A stretch of DNA of 64,000 nt, from the NCBI GenBank assembly GCA_047602465.1, contig JASGHF010000001.1, forward strand, positions 744,001 through 808,000. Reading direction: 5' to 3'. Numbering within the stretch: position 1 is the first letter of the stretch; every line of letters begins with the position of its first letter. Under the pieces are notes generated by a model. That model searched no databases. It was not told the DNA's origin and saw only the letters and a list, made by a program, of their open reading frames with translations. Position numbers and translations under genes: made by a program. Source of the DNA: JADZAI01 sp047602465 (lineage in GTDB: Bacteria > Pseudomonadota > Alphaproteobacteria > Micropepsales > Micropepsaceae). Of the stretch, positions 53,137-61,486 are shown piece by piece.

Positions 53137-54059
53137 TTCTTCAGGCCGATTTCACGGAGGCGTTCGGCGAGAAACGCGCCGGCCGTGATGGGCGGGAATT
53201 TCGCGCCGTCGCCCAGGCATTGCGGCAAAACGTCGAGCGGTGTTGCGGATGTCGGGTGCATGAAGAACGGCATCGAGTAGCGCGAGACGTTGGGGCCTTC
53301 CGGGTTGACGACGCGGTGCGTGGTGGCCGGGATGACGCCGTTGGTGAGGCGGGCGAGCATGTCGCCGCTGTCGACGATGAGGTTGCGCGGCTCGGTGACG
53401 ACGGGAAGCCAGGTGCCATCACGGTCGAGCAGCTCCAGCCCCGCGCCCTTGGCGGCGACGAGGATGGTGATGAAATTGATGTCCTCATGCGCGGCAGAAC
53501 GCACCGCGCCGGCAGGGGCGTCGTCCGGTACCGGCGGGTAGTGCAGGACGCGGAGGATCGAGGTGCCGCCTTTCACCAGCGGATCGAAATAATCGCTGGC
53601 GAGGCCGAGCTGAGGCGCGAGCGCTTCGAGGATGAGGCGGCCGGTTTCATCGAGATCGGTGAAGAGGCGTTTGAAGACGGGTTCGAACTGCGCCGGCTTC
53701 AGCGGCCAGACATTCGGGGCGAAGTCGCCGTCGGGGGCGTCCGGGTCGTAGGTTTCGCGGCCGAGCTGCCAGAACTCCTTCAGGTCGGCGATGGAGCGGC
53801 CCTTGGCGTGTTCGACGCCGAAGGGCGTGTAACCGCGCAGGCCGTTGGCATAGGTGCGCTTTTCGGCATCGGGCAGCGCGAAGAAATCGGCGGCGAGGCC
53901 ATAGGCCTTGTCGAGCAGGTCCAGATCGACGTTGTGGTCGGTGAGAATGAAGAAGCCGTAGCGCTGAAGCGCGGCCATGATGGCGCGTGAGAAGCCGGCG
54001 CGGGCGGCTTCGTCGCCATGGGTGAAGTCGGTGAGGCTGAGTGTGGGGACGCCGGTCAT
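53133..54059 (-). CDS. Fe(II)/2-oxoglutarate oxygenase in nucleoside operon (IPNS family)
   Basis: A 308-residue dioxygenase of the isopenicillin N synthase superfamily: iron ligands His191 and Asp193 (AAHEDINF), His248 (TTHRV), and 2-oxoglutarate contacts Arg260/Ser262. The N-terminal DIOX_N region (GFFILTDHNVD) is intact. Overlaps by 4 bp at both ends place it between ribokinase and SnoaL. Thymine 7-hydroxylase belongs to the same superfamily, so a nucleobase or nucleoside substrate is attractive but unproven. Confidence 0.9.
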   Translation of the reverse strand: MTGVPTLSLTDFTHGDEAARAGFSRAIMAALQRYGFFILTDHNVDLDLLDKAYGLAADFFALPDAEKRTYANGLRGYTPFGVEHAKGRSIADLKEFWQLGRETYDPDAPDGDFAPNVWPLKPAQFEPVFKRLFTDLDETGRLILEALAPQLGLASDYFDPLVKGGTSILRVLHYPPVPDDAPAGAVRSAAHEDINFITILVAAKGAGLELLDRDGTWLPVVTEPRNLIVDSGDMLARLTNGVIPATTHRVVNPEGPNVSRYSMPFFMHPTSATPLDVLPQCLGDGAKFPPITAGAFLAERLREIGLKK

Positions 54060-54907
54060 GGGGTGAGTATAGCCTCGACTTCCTCGCGGGACGGAAGGGA
54101 GGTTTGGGCCCCTGCCCGCGTGGCGGTGACGGCGCCGGCGGCGCAGGCGAAGCGGAGCGCGGCCTCATGTGATTGGCCTTCCAGCAAGGCCAGCGTCAGC
54201 GCCGCGACGAAGGTGTCCCCGGCTCCGGTGGTGTCGACGGGGGTGATGGGCGGCGGGGCCGCTTCAGCGATCTTTTTGCCCTGTTTGAAGAGGGCTGCGC
54301 CCTTCGCGCCATAGGTGATGGCGACGTGGCCGCGCGCGGCGTGGATGGCCTCGCCATAAAAGGCGGCCTCGCCTTCATTGGCGACGATGAGGTCGGCGCG
54401 GGCGAGGGTGGCGGCAGGCAGCGGCGCGGCTGGAGCGAGGTTGAGGGCGAGGAAGCCGTGAAAGTCGCGCGCCGCGGCGCTGACCGTTTCCAGCGGGATT
54501 TCGAGCTGGAGAATGAGCGCGTCGGCCGGCGGCAGGCGCATGTGGTCAGGCGTGAGCGTCGCGTTGGCGCCGGGAGCGACGACGATCTGGTTTTCGCCGG
54601 ATGCCGATACGGCGATGAGGGCGACGCCCGTGGCGGCGGTGTCATCCGCGCGGATGTGGGAGAGATCGACTTCAGCTTCGCGGAGAAGACGGAGGGCGGC
54701 GTCGGCGTTGGCGTCGTTGCCGACACGGGCGCTGAGCCAGACATCGGCGCCGAGGCGGGCGGCGGCGAGCGCCTGGTTGGCGCCCTTGCCGCCGGGGTGC
54801 TGGGCGAGGACCGCGTTGGTGACCGTCTCGCCCGGCGCGGGCAGCGTTGCACCGGTCGCGACGATGTCGAGATTGACCGAACCGAGGACGGCGATGCGTG
54901 CGGTCAT
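54056..54907 (-). CDS. rbsK: Ribokinase
   Basis: A PfkB-family sugar kinase of 283 residues that phosphorylates ribose to ribose-5-phosphate. GSVNLDIV at the start, HPGGKGANQALAAARLGA (substrate loop) and DTTGAGDTFVAAL (anion hole and catalytic Asp) are present. It overlaps iunH (upstream) and the oxygenase (downstream) by 4 bp each, which argues that its ribose comes from the nucleoside hydrolase. Confidence 0.92.
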   Translation of the reverse strand: MTARIAVLGSVNLDIVATGATLPAPGETVTNAVLAQHPGGKGANQALAAARLGADVWLSARVGNDANADAALRLLREAEVDLSHIRADDTAATGVALIAVSASGENQIVVAPGANATLTPDHMRLPPADALILQLEIPLETVSAAARDFHGFLALNLAPAAPLPAATLARADLIVANEGEAAFYGEAIHAARGHVAITYGAKGAALFKQGKKIAEAAPPPITPVDTTGAGDTFVAALTLALLEGQSHEAALRFACAAGAVTATRAGAQTSLPSREEVEAILTP

Positions 54908-55833
54908 AAAGCGAGCTTCTGGTTGAGGAGCGCGAAGACCCCTGCCCCGTCGGCGGTGACGGCCCATTGCGCGTTGGCATCGGGCGCGTCGAAGGTGACG
55001 CGGGTCTGGCCGAAATTCGGGCCTTCGTCGGTTTCGACGCTGACGCGCGCGGGGCGCAGGTGGAAGAGATCGGGCCTTAGCAGCCAGGCGATGGTGCAGG
55101 GATCGTGCAGCGGCGCACCGTCGCGGCGGCGGATATCGGCCTCGACGGCGTTGGAGAAGCGCATGATCTGAGCCGAGGCCTCAGCGCCCGGCGTGTCGAT
55201 GGCTTCCAGCGCGGCGATGCGTTCGGGCAGCGTGAGAACCTGATAGGTCACGTCGAGGCTGAAAATCGCGATGGGGCAGCCCGCACCGAGCATCACGTGG
55301 AAAGCGTGCGGGTCGGCGAAGACATTGTATTCGGCGGTGGGCGTGATGTTGCCGCCTTTTTCGTCCGCGCCGCCCATGACGACGATCTGCTTCAGGCGCT
55401 CGCCAAGATCCGGCGCGAGCAGCATGGCCTGCGCGACATTGGTGGCGGGGCCGGTGACGGCGAGCGTGATGGTGCCGGGCGGTGCGGCCATCACCGTTTC
55501 GGCGATGAAGCGGGCGGCGTGGCGCTGTTCCAGCGGCGCTTCGGGTTCGAAGATGGCAAGCGGGCCGAGGCCGCTTTCCCCATGGAAGTCGCCCGCCTCG
55601 ACAGGCTGGCGGACCATCGGGCGGTCAGCGCCCGCGAAGACGGGCACGTCCGGGCGTCTGGCGATCTGGCGGATGAGGCGGGCGTTGCGGGCGGTACGTT
55701 CCAGCCCCGCGTTCCCGGCGACCGTGGTGATGCCGAGAATGTCGAGCGCCTCGTGAGAGGCGAAGGCGAGGAGCAGCGCCACGGCGTCGTCGACGCCGGG
55801 GTCGCAATCGATGATGAGTTTGAGAGGCGTCAT
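54904..55833 (-). CDS. Nucleoside hydrolase (inosine/uridine-preferring type)
   Basis: A 309-residue hydrolase splitting ribonucleosides into base and ribose. It has the calcium-binding DxDxGxDD (Asp9, Asp11, Asp15, Asp16 in IIDCDPGVDDA), the TVAGN loop, NVFADPHA and the late LHDPC His. Which bases it prefers cannot be told. The ATG at 55833 is the family start; the same frame upstream reads through a REP-like palindrome and is not coding. It is first in the iunH-rbsK-oxygenase-SnoaL operon. Confidence 0.93.
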   Translation of the reverse strand: MTPLKLIIDCDPGVDDAVALLLAFASHEALDILGITTVAGNAGLERTARNARLIRQIARRPDVPVFAGADRPMVRQPVEAGDFHGESGLGPLAIFEPEAPLEQRHAARFIAETVMAAPPGTITLAVTGPATNVAQAMLLAPDLGERLKQIVVMGGADEKGGNITPTAEYNVFADPHAFHVMLGAGCPIAIFSLDVTYQVLTLPERIAALEAIDTPGAEASAQIMRFSNAVEADIRRRDGAPLHDPCTIAWLLRPDLFHLRPARVSVETDEGPNFGQTRVTFDAPDANAQWAVTADGAGVFALLNQKLAL

Positions 55834-55846
55834 GCGGTGGGGCTGG

Positions 55847-55869
55847 ATGGCCGGGTCAAGCCCGGCCAT
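55847..55869. repeat. REP-like palindrome upstream of nucleoside hydrolase
   Basis: atggccggg (55847-55855) and cccggccat (55861-55869) around a 5-nt loop. It lies between the reductase gene at 55881 and the hydrolase ATG. Its translation gives the familiar MAGLDPAIQ, which should not be mistaken for an N-terminus. Confidence 0.75.
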
Positions 55870-55880
55870 GAGGATTCAAA

Positions 55881-56879
55881 TCAGAACTTCACCAGCATCT
55901 TGCCGAAATTGTCGCCCGTGAAGAGTTTGAGGAAGGCGCTCGTGGCGTTCTCGACGCCCTGCTCCACCGTCTCTTTCGTCTTCACCTTGCCGCTGGCGAT
56001 CCAGCCGCCGACTTCCTTCGCGAAGGCGGGGGCCATGTCCCAATAGGTCGAGACGATGAAGCCTTCCCATTTCAGCTGTTTGCCGACGATCTGGACGAGG
56101 TTCTTCGGGGCGGTGTTCGCCTCGATCGAGTTGTAGCCGGCGATCATGCCGCAGAAGGCGAAGCGGGCATGGGTTTTCGCGGCGGTGATGGCGGCTTCGA
56201 GATGCTCGCCGCCGACATTCTCGAAATAGGCGTCGATGCCTTGGGGAACGGCGGCGAGAACCGCCTTGGTGAGATCGGGCACGGATTTGTAGTCGATGGC
56301 GTGATCGACGCCGATCTCCTTGAGGAAGGCGGCCTTCTCGGCTCCGCCGGCCGAGCCGACCACGGTGGCGCCGATCTGCTTGGCGATCTGGCAGACCATC
56401 TGGCCGACCGCGCCGGAGGCGGCGGAGACGAAAATGGTCTCGCCGGCCTTGAGGTCGATGATCTTCTTCACGCCGACATAGGCGGTGAGGCCAGGCATGC
56501 CAAGCGCGCCGAGAAAAAGCTGTTCGGGCAGGCCGTGGGTATCGAGCTTCTGGATCTCGCTGTCCCTGGCGTTGAAGACCTCGCGCCAGGCGAGCATCGA
56601 CTGGACCTTGTCGCCCACCTTGAATTTGTCGGAGCCGGAGGCGACGACCTCGCCCACCGCGCCGCCGGTCATGGCCTCGCCGACCTGGAAAGGGGCGGCG
56701 TAGCTGGGGCCGTCATACATGCGGCCGCGCATATAGGGGTCGACCGACATCCAGGTGTTGCGGACCTGAACCTCGCCGGGGCCGGGGGCGCCGACATCGA
56801 CGGTCGCGAGTTCGAAATTGGCCGGGGTCGGCATGCCGACGGGGCGGCTTTTCAGGCGCCATTCGCGCGATTGTACCAT
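55881..56879 (-). CDS. NADP-dependent medium-chain oxidoreductase (CurA/prostaglandin-reductase-like)
   Basis: A 332-residue zinc-free MDR enzyme. Features: SVDPYMRGRM (the YmRgrM motif), MPGLTAYVGV, ETIFVSAASGAVGQMVCQIAK (NADP-binding AAxGxxG), and YFENVGG. Members reduce C=C bonds of enones such as curcumin or leukotriene analogues with NADPH. GAGGAG lies 7 bases before the ATG. It is 48 bp upstream of the nucleoside hydrolase gene on the same strand, but a palindrome lies between. Confidence 0.9.
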   Translation of the reverse strand: MVQSREWRLKSRPVGMPTPANFELATVDVGAPGPGEVQVRNTWMSVDPYMRGRMYDGPSYAAPFQVGEAMTGGAVGEVVASGSDKFKVGDKVQSMLAWREVFNARDSEIQKLDTHGLPEQLFLGALGMPGLTAYVGVKKIIDLKAGETIFVSAASGAVGQMVCQIAKQIGATVVGSAGGAEKAAFLKEIGVDHAIDYKSVPDLTKAVLAAVPQGIDAYFENVGGEHLEAAITAAKTHARFAFCGMIAGYNSIEANTAPKNLVQIVGKQLKWEGFIVSTYWDMAPAFAKEVGGWIASGKVKTKETVEQGVENATSAFLKLFTGDNFGKMLVKF

Positions 56880-56985
56880 GGAATGTCTCCTCACCTGTTG
56901 TCTTGTGTCGTAGCGCCGGGGAGCCTAGCACGGTGACAGGGGCGATGCGCCAGAGACGCCGCCCAAAAGGGCCAGAGGGAGTACT

Positions 56986-57441
56986 ATGCCGGGTCTCTAT
57001 TTCGACGAACTGACGGTCGGTCAGGTTTTCCAGCACCCGATCCGCCGGACCATCACCGAGGCGGACAATGTGTGGTTCAGCGCGCTGACCCATAACCCCG
57101 CGCAGCTGCATCTGGATGAAGAGTATTGCCGGACCGAGACGCAATACGGCCAGCGGCTGGTGAACTCGTGCTTCACGCTGGGGCTGATGACGGGCATCTC
57201 GGTGGGCGACACGACGCTGGGGACGGCGATCGCCAATCTGGGGTGGGACGAGGTGCGGTTTCCCAAACCCCTGTTCCACGGCGACACGGTGCGGATCGAG
57301 ACCGAGGTGATCGAACTGCGCGAGAGCAAGTCGCGCCCCGATGCCGGGATCGTCGTCTTCATGCATCGGTGCTTCAACCAGAAGAACGAGCTGGTGGCGC
57401 ACTGCAAGCGCAGCGGCCTGCAGAAGAAGAAGCCCGTATGA
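56986..57441 (+). CDS. MaoC-family hydratase
   Basis: A 151-residue hot-dog-fold protein. ITEADNVWFSALTHNPAQLHLDEEYC holds the catalytic Asp/His-type dyad (D..H pair around THNPAQLHLD), followed by GWDEVRFPKPLFHGDTVRI. MaoC enzymes hydrate enoyl-CoA esters. GAGGGAG precedes the ATG. Its stop overlaps the lyase by 4 bp, indicating a shared CoA-ester pathway. Confidence 0.9.
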   Translation: MPGLYFDELTVGQVFQHPIRRTITEADNVWFSALTHNPAQLHLDEEYCRTETQYGQRLVNSCFTLGLMTGISVGDTTLGTAIANLGWDEVRFPKPLFHGDTVRIETEVIELRESKSRPDAGIVVFMHRCFNQKNELVAHCKRSGLQKKKPV

Positions 57442-58307
57442 GCCGGTTGCGCTCGTTCCTGTTCGTGCCGGGCGACAGCGAGAAGAAGCTGGCGAAGGGT
57501 CTAGGCACCGGCGCGGATGCGCTGATCCTGGACCTTGAAGACGCGGTGGCGGAGAGCGCCAAGCCGGCGGCGCGCGGTCTGGTGGCCGAGGCGCTGAAAG
57601 GCGCGCGGACCTCGCAGCTCTGGGTGCGGATCAATCCGCTCAGCACGCCGCATGCGCTGGCCGATCTGGATGCCGTCGTGGCGGGCGCGCCGGACGGGAT
57701 CGTCATTCCGAAGCCCGACAGCGCGGCGGACCTTGCGGCGCTGGATGGTCTGCTGACGCTGCGCGAGACGGCGGCGGGGCTGGAGCCGGGGCGCATCCGC
57801 GTGATGCCGGTTGCGACGGAGACGCCGGCCTCGGTGTTCGGGCTGGGCAGCTATACCGCCGCGACGCCGCGGCTCGCCGCGCTGACCTGGGGAGCAGAAG
57901 ACCTGCCGGCCGCCGTAGGGGCTTCGGTCAACCGGATGGCGGATGGGCAATACACCGATCTCTGCCGGATCGTGCGGAGCCTCGCCATCGCGGCGGCGGC
58001 GAATGCCGGGGTGCCCGCGATCGAGACGGTCTATCCGGCGTTCAGGGATCTGGACGGCCTCAAGGCCTATGCGGCGCAGGGCCGGGCCGAGGGGTTTACC
58101 GGCATGATGGCGATCCACCCCGACCAGGTGGCGGTGATTGCGGAGGTCTTTACGCCCAGCGCCGCCGAGATCGCCCATGCCCGGGCGGTGGTCGATCTGT
58201 TTGCGGCCAATCCGGGGGCCGGGACGCTCTCGATGGACGGGAAAATGCTGGATTTTCCGCATCTGAAACAGGCGCGGCGGGTGCTGCAGACAGCCGGCCT
58301 GAATTGA
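57438..58307 (+). CDS. CitE-like CoA-ester lyase
   Basis: A 289-residue HpcH/HpaI-CitE TIM-barrel lyase. It begins RSFLFVPGDSEKKL, carries LILDLEDAV, VRINPL, MPVATETP (metal Glu) and LTWGAEDLPAAVG (metal Asp), and ends near AIHPDQV. Relatives split malyl-CoA, citramalyl-CoA or beta-methylmalyl-CoA. Coupled to a MaoC hydratase, it resembles mesaconyl/methylmalyl-CoA or citramalyl-CoA paths; the MaoC here is too short for mesaconyl-CoA hydratase, so the substrate is open. Confidence 0.92.
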   Translation: MSRLRSFLFVPGDSEKKLAKGLGTGADALILDLEDAVAESAKPAARGLVAEALKGARTSQLWVRINPLSTPHALADLDAVVAGAPDGIVIPKPDSAADLAALDGLLTLRETAAGLEPGRIRVMPVATETPASVFGLGSYTAATPRLAALTWGAEDLPAAVGASVNRMADGQYTDLCRIVRSLAIAAAANAGVPAIETVYPAFRDLDGLKAYAAQGRAEGFTGMMAIHPDQVAVIAEVFTPSAAEIAHARAVVDLFAANPGAGTLSMDGKMLDFPHLKQARRVLQTAGLN

Positions 58308-58377
58308 CGGGAACCAAACCGGCGATCAGCCGTTCACGAGAATTGGCGCTTGGGGGCTGCCAGCGCTTCGTGAGACC

Positions 58378-59850
58378 ATGACAGGTATCGATTTCGGCCT
58401 TTTGTTCGACCGGCTTCCCAGCCCCTACATGGTGCTGGACAGGGAGCTGCGTTTTGTCGCCGCCAATGCCTCCTACCTGGCCGTGACCATGCGCAAATGG
58501 GAGGATCTGGCCGGGCGGTATGTTTTCGACATGTTTCCAGACCCCGGCGAGAACGGACGGCGGCTGAAAGCCTCGTTCGATCGGGTGCTGGAGACCGGGC
58601 AGCGAGACACGCTGGCCTATCTGCCCTACGCCATCTCGGTGCCGGACGATGCCGGCGGCGGCCTGTCCTACCGTTACTGGACCTGCGCCCATACGCCGAT
58701 GCCGGGACCGGACGGCAAGACCGCCTTCATCGTGCAGAACACGGTGGATGTGACCGATATCGTGCGGGCCGAAGAGAGCGCCGCACTACCCTTCGGGGAG
58801 ATTCCGGAAGCGACGACGCTGATCCAGCGCGTGCAGGAAACCGCCGCGCTGAAAGAAGAAGCGGCGCGCGAGGCGGAGGAATTCCGCCGCCTTTTCCTTC
58901 ACGCGCCCAGCATGATCGCGGTGCTGACCGGCCCCGATCACAGCTTTACTTTCGCCAACGACGCGCTGACCAGCTTCCTGGGCGGACGCGACCTCGTGGG
59001 CACGCGCGTTCGCGACAGTCTGCCCGACATCGCCGCGCAGAGCTTCATGGACTGGCTGAACCAGGTCTATCGCACCGGAACGCCCGTGAGCGGCAATGGC
59101 GTGCCGGTTCGCATCGAACGGCCCGGCCACGCAGCGGCCGATCACTTCGTCGACTTCGCGTTCCACCCGATCTTCGAGCGCGAGGGGCTGGTGAAAGGCA
59201 TTTTCGTGCAGGGCATGGACCGCACCAAGGACGTCGAGGCGGAACAGCGCCAGCGCATCCTGCTGGATGAACTGAATCACCGGGTCAAGAACACGCTGGC
59301 GACGGTGCAGTCGATCGCCAAGCAGACGCTGAAAGATACAGAAAGCCCTGCGGCGGCGCGCGGCGCCTTCGAAGCGCGCATCCTGGCGCTGAGCCATGCG
59401 CACGATCTTCTGAGCCGGTCGAGCTGGGCCGGAGCGGATCTGCGGACGATTCTGACCCGCGAGCTGCGCCCCTATGGTTCGGAGCGCGCCGATCTGGACG
59501 GCGAGCCCGTGCGTCTGACCCCGCGCGCCGCCGTGGCGCTGGGTATGGTGGCGCATGAGCTGGCGACCAATGCCGCCAAATACGGCGCATTGTCGAATGG
59601 CGAAGGGCGCGTCATGGCGGCCTGGCGGCTGGAAGCCGGAAAGACGGGCAAGACGCTGAATCTCGACTGGCGTGAACTGGGCGGGCCTAAGGTTTCGCCG
59701 CCGAGCAAGCGGGGCTTCGGCTCCCGCCTGATCCGTATGAGCCTGGAGGGCGAACTCGGCGGCAGCACCGATTTGCGCTTCGATCCCGACGGGCTGACAT
59801 GCAACATCTCCATACCGATCGAAGAAAGCCCGAGCCATGGCAATGCCTGA
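58378..59850 (+). CDS. PAS-containing HWE-family sensor histidine kinase
   Basis: A 490-residue soluble kinase with two PAS-like domains (about 8-125 and 168-285, starting FDRLPSPYMVLDRELRFVAAN and PSMIAVLTGPDHSF), then the HWE signature LLDELNHRVKNTLATVQSIA (His301), with WxE in LDWRELGGP and the N box HELATNAAKYGAL. HWE kinases are enriched in alphaproteobacteria and are often light or redox sensors. It has no chromophore Cys that I can pick out. It overlaps the following receiver gene by 14 bp. Confidence 0.92.
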   Translation: MTGIDFGLLFDRLPSPYMVLDRELRFVAANASYLAVTMRKWEDLAGRYVFDMFPDPGENGRRLKASFDRVLETGQRDTLAYLPYAISVPDDAGGGLSYRYWTCAHTPMPGPDGKTAFIVQNTVDVTDIVRAEESAALPFGEIPEATTLIQRVQETAALKEEAAREAEEFRRLFLHAPSMIAVLTGPDHSFTFANDALTSFLGGRDLVGTRVRDSLPDIAAQSFMDWLNQVYRTGTPVSGNGVPVRIERPGHAAADHFVDFAFHPIFEREGLVKGIFVQGMDRTKDVEAEQRQRILLDELNHRVKNTLATVQSIAKQTLKDTESPAAARGAFEARILALSHAHDLLSRSSWAGADLRTILTRELRPYGSERADLDGEPVRLTPRAAVALGMVAHELATNAAKYGALSNGEGRVMAAWRLEAGKTGKTLNLDWRELGGPKVSPPSKRGFGSRLIRMSLEGELGGSTDLRFDPDGLTCNISIPIEESPSHGNA

Positions 59851-60214
59851 GACCAACCTCAACGGCCTGAAGGTGTTCGTCGTGGAGGACGAGGCGATCA
59901 TCGCGATGATGCTGGAAGACATGCTGACCGATCTGGGATGCAGCGTGATCGGCCCCTGCACCGGCCTGAAGCAGGCGCATGAAATGCTGGCGGGATCGGA
60001 TACGCCAAGCGCCGCGATCCTTGACGTCAATGTGGGCGGCGAGCAGGTCTATCCCGTCGCGACGACGCTGGCCGAACGCGGCGTGCCGCTGGTCTTCGCG
60101 ACGGGGTACGGGTCGGTTGGCCTCGCCGAAAGCTGGCGCGGCCGCGTGACGGTGCAGAAGCCGTATACCCAGGAAGACATCGTCCGCGCGCTGAGCGCGG
60201 CGATCGCAGCCTAG
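59837..60214 (+). CDS. Single-domain response regulator
   Basis: A 125-residue receiver with no output domain: acidic pocket VVEDE (about 15-19), phospho-acceptor Asp63 (AAILDVNVGG), Thr89 (FATG) and Lys108 (VQKPY). Overlap with the kinase gene implies it is the cognate partner. It ends with a 4-bp overlap against the pirin gene on the other strand. Confidence 0.92.
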   Translation: MAMPETNLNGLKVFVVEDEAIIAMMLEDMLTDLGCSVIGPCTGLKQAHEMLAGSDTPSAAILDVNVGGEQVYPVATTLAERGVPLVFATGYGSVGLAESWRGRVTVQKPYTQEDIVRALSAAIAA

Positions 60215-61080
60215 GCGCCGGCCTCTTCCACGATGTGGCCCATGCGGCCGGCGTTGAAATCGACGATCGCCTGCTGGATCTCGGCGCGCGTGTTCATCAC
60301 GAACGGGCCATAGGCGGCGATCGGTTCGTCGATCGGTTCGCCGGTGAGGACGAGCAGACGCGCATCCTCCGTGGCGGCGAGTTCAAGGCCTGCGCCCTGG
60401 CGTTCGAAGATGACGAAGTCGCCGGTATTCGCGCGCTCGCGTCCCAGATCGAGCGCGCCGCGCAAGACGAGAATGGCGGCGGTCCAGCCGCCCGGCGCAT
60501 CGACCACGGTGGTATGGCCGGCCTGCAGGCTGACATCGAGCATGGTCATGGGGCTGAAGGTGAGGGCCGGACCCTTCGCCCCGCCCTGCTCGCCCGCAAT
60601 GACGCGGATCGAACCGCCGGGAATGTCGAGGCGGGGGATCGCGGCGTCGGTGATGGTCTGATAGCGCGGCGGGGCCATCTTGTGCTTCGCGGCGAGATTG
60701 ACCCAGAGCTGGACCATCTCGAAATCGCCGCCGGACCTCGCGAAATCGGCGCCGTGATATTCCTGGTGGACGACGCCGGAGGCGGCCGTCATCCATTGCA
60801 CGTCGCCGGGACCGATGCGGCCGCCGCCGCCTGCGCTGTCCTTATGTTCGACCTCGCCGTCATAGACGATGGTGACGGTCTCGAAGCCGCGATGGGGATG
60901 CGCGCCGACGCCGCGCCGCTCGTTGGTCGGCGCGAACTTGTGCGGACCGCCATAGTCCATCAGCAGAAACGGCGAGAGATGCGAGGCGAGATCGTTGTAG
61001 GAAAAGATCGAGCGCACGGGAAAGCCGTCGCCCACCCAGTGACTGCCATGCTCGCGTTTGATGTAAGCGGGCGTCTTCAT
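60211..61080 (-). CDS. Pirin family protein
   Basis: A 289-residue bicupin. The metal site is His61, His63 (GAHPHRGFETV), His105 and Glu107 (VVHQEYH). Bacterial pirins such as YhhW act as quercetinases or as regulators. It is coupled to the acetyltransferase gene downstream (its start and that gene's stop overlap by 4 bp). Confidence 0.93.
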   Translation of the reverse strand: MKTPAYIKREHGSHWVGDGFPVRSIFSYNDLASHLSPFLLMDYGGPHKFAPTNERRGVGAHPHRGFETVTIVYDGEVEHKDSAGGGGRIGPGDVQWMTAASGVVHQEYHGADFARSGGDFEMVQLWVNLAAKHKMAPPRYQTITDAAIPRLDIPGGSIRVIAGEQGGAKGPALTFSPMTMLDVSLQAGHTTVVDAPGGWTAAILVLRGALDLGRERANTGDFVIFERQGAGLELAATEDARLLVLTGEPIDEPIAAYGPFVMNTRAEIQQAIVDFNAGRMGHIVEEAGA

Positions 61081-61391
61081 TCGGGCGGCAATCCCAGCGC
61101 CTTGCGGAACGACGGCGCGAGAAGATCCTGAACTTCGGCGTGCTTCTTCATATAGGCGGCGAAGAACGGACAGATGGGCGTGACCTTCAGGCCGTTCTCG
61201 CGCGCATGGGCGAGGCCTGCGCGGATGAGCGCGCTGCCGATGCCGCGGCCTTCCAGCTCCTTGGGCACCTCGGTATGGGTGAAGACGATGCCGCCCTTGA
61301 TGAGGTTGTATTCGGCGATCGCGAGGTGACCCTCGACGATCGCCTCGAAGCGGTGCTTTTCGGGATTATTGGTGACGGCGACATCGGTCAT
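61077..61391 (-). CDS. GNAT-like N-acetyltransferase (YidJ/Gtn type)
   Basis: A 104-residue small acetyltransferase. The acetyl-CoA loop is ELEGRGIGSALIRAGL, preceded by FTHTEVP and followed by VTPICPFFAAYMKKH, the usual pattern of the short GNAT/NAT_SF members. The acceptor is unknown. It is first in a two-gene unit with pirin; translational coupling is by ATGA. Confidence 0.9.
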   Translation of the reverse strand: MTDVAVTNNPEKHRFEAIVEGHLAIAEYNLIKGGIVFTHTEVPKELEGRGIGSALIRAGLAHARENGLKVTPICPFFAAYMKKHAEVQDLLAPSFRKALGLPPE

Positions 61392-61486
61392 GGCGGCATC
61401 CTCGCATGGGGTTGCCACCAAGATGGGACGCCGGGGCCGGTTCGTAAAGGCGGGCACAGCTTTGTGCCCGCCTTGTCGTGGATAAC

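Noticed and set aside
55834..55869. Upstream extension of the nucleoside hydrolase reading MAGLDPAIQ
   Set aside because: This is translation of a REP-like palindrome, a familiar false N-terminus.
56940..56950. ggcgatgcgcc before the MaoC gene, resembling an arm of the 8022-8070 element
   Set aside because: Only one arm is present with no inverted partner; likely chance.
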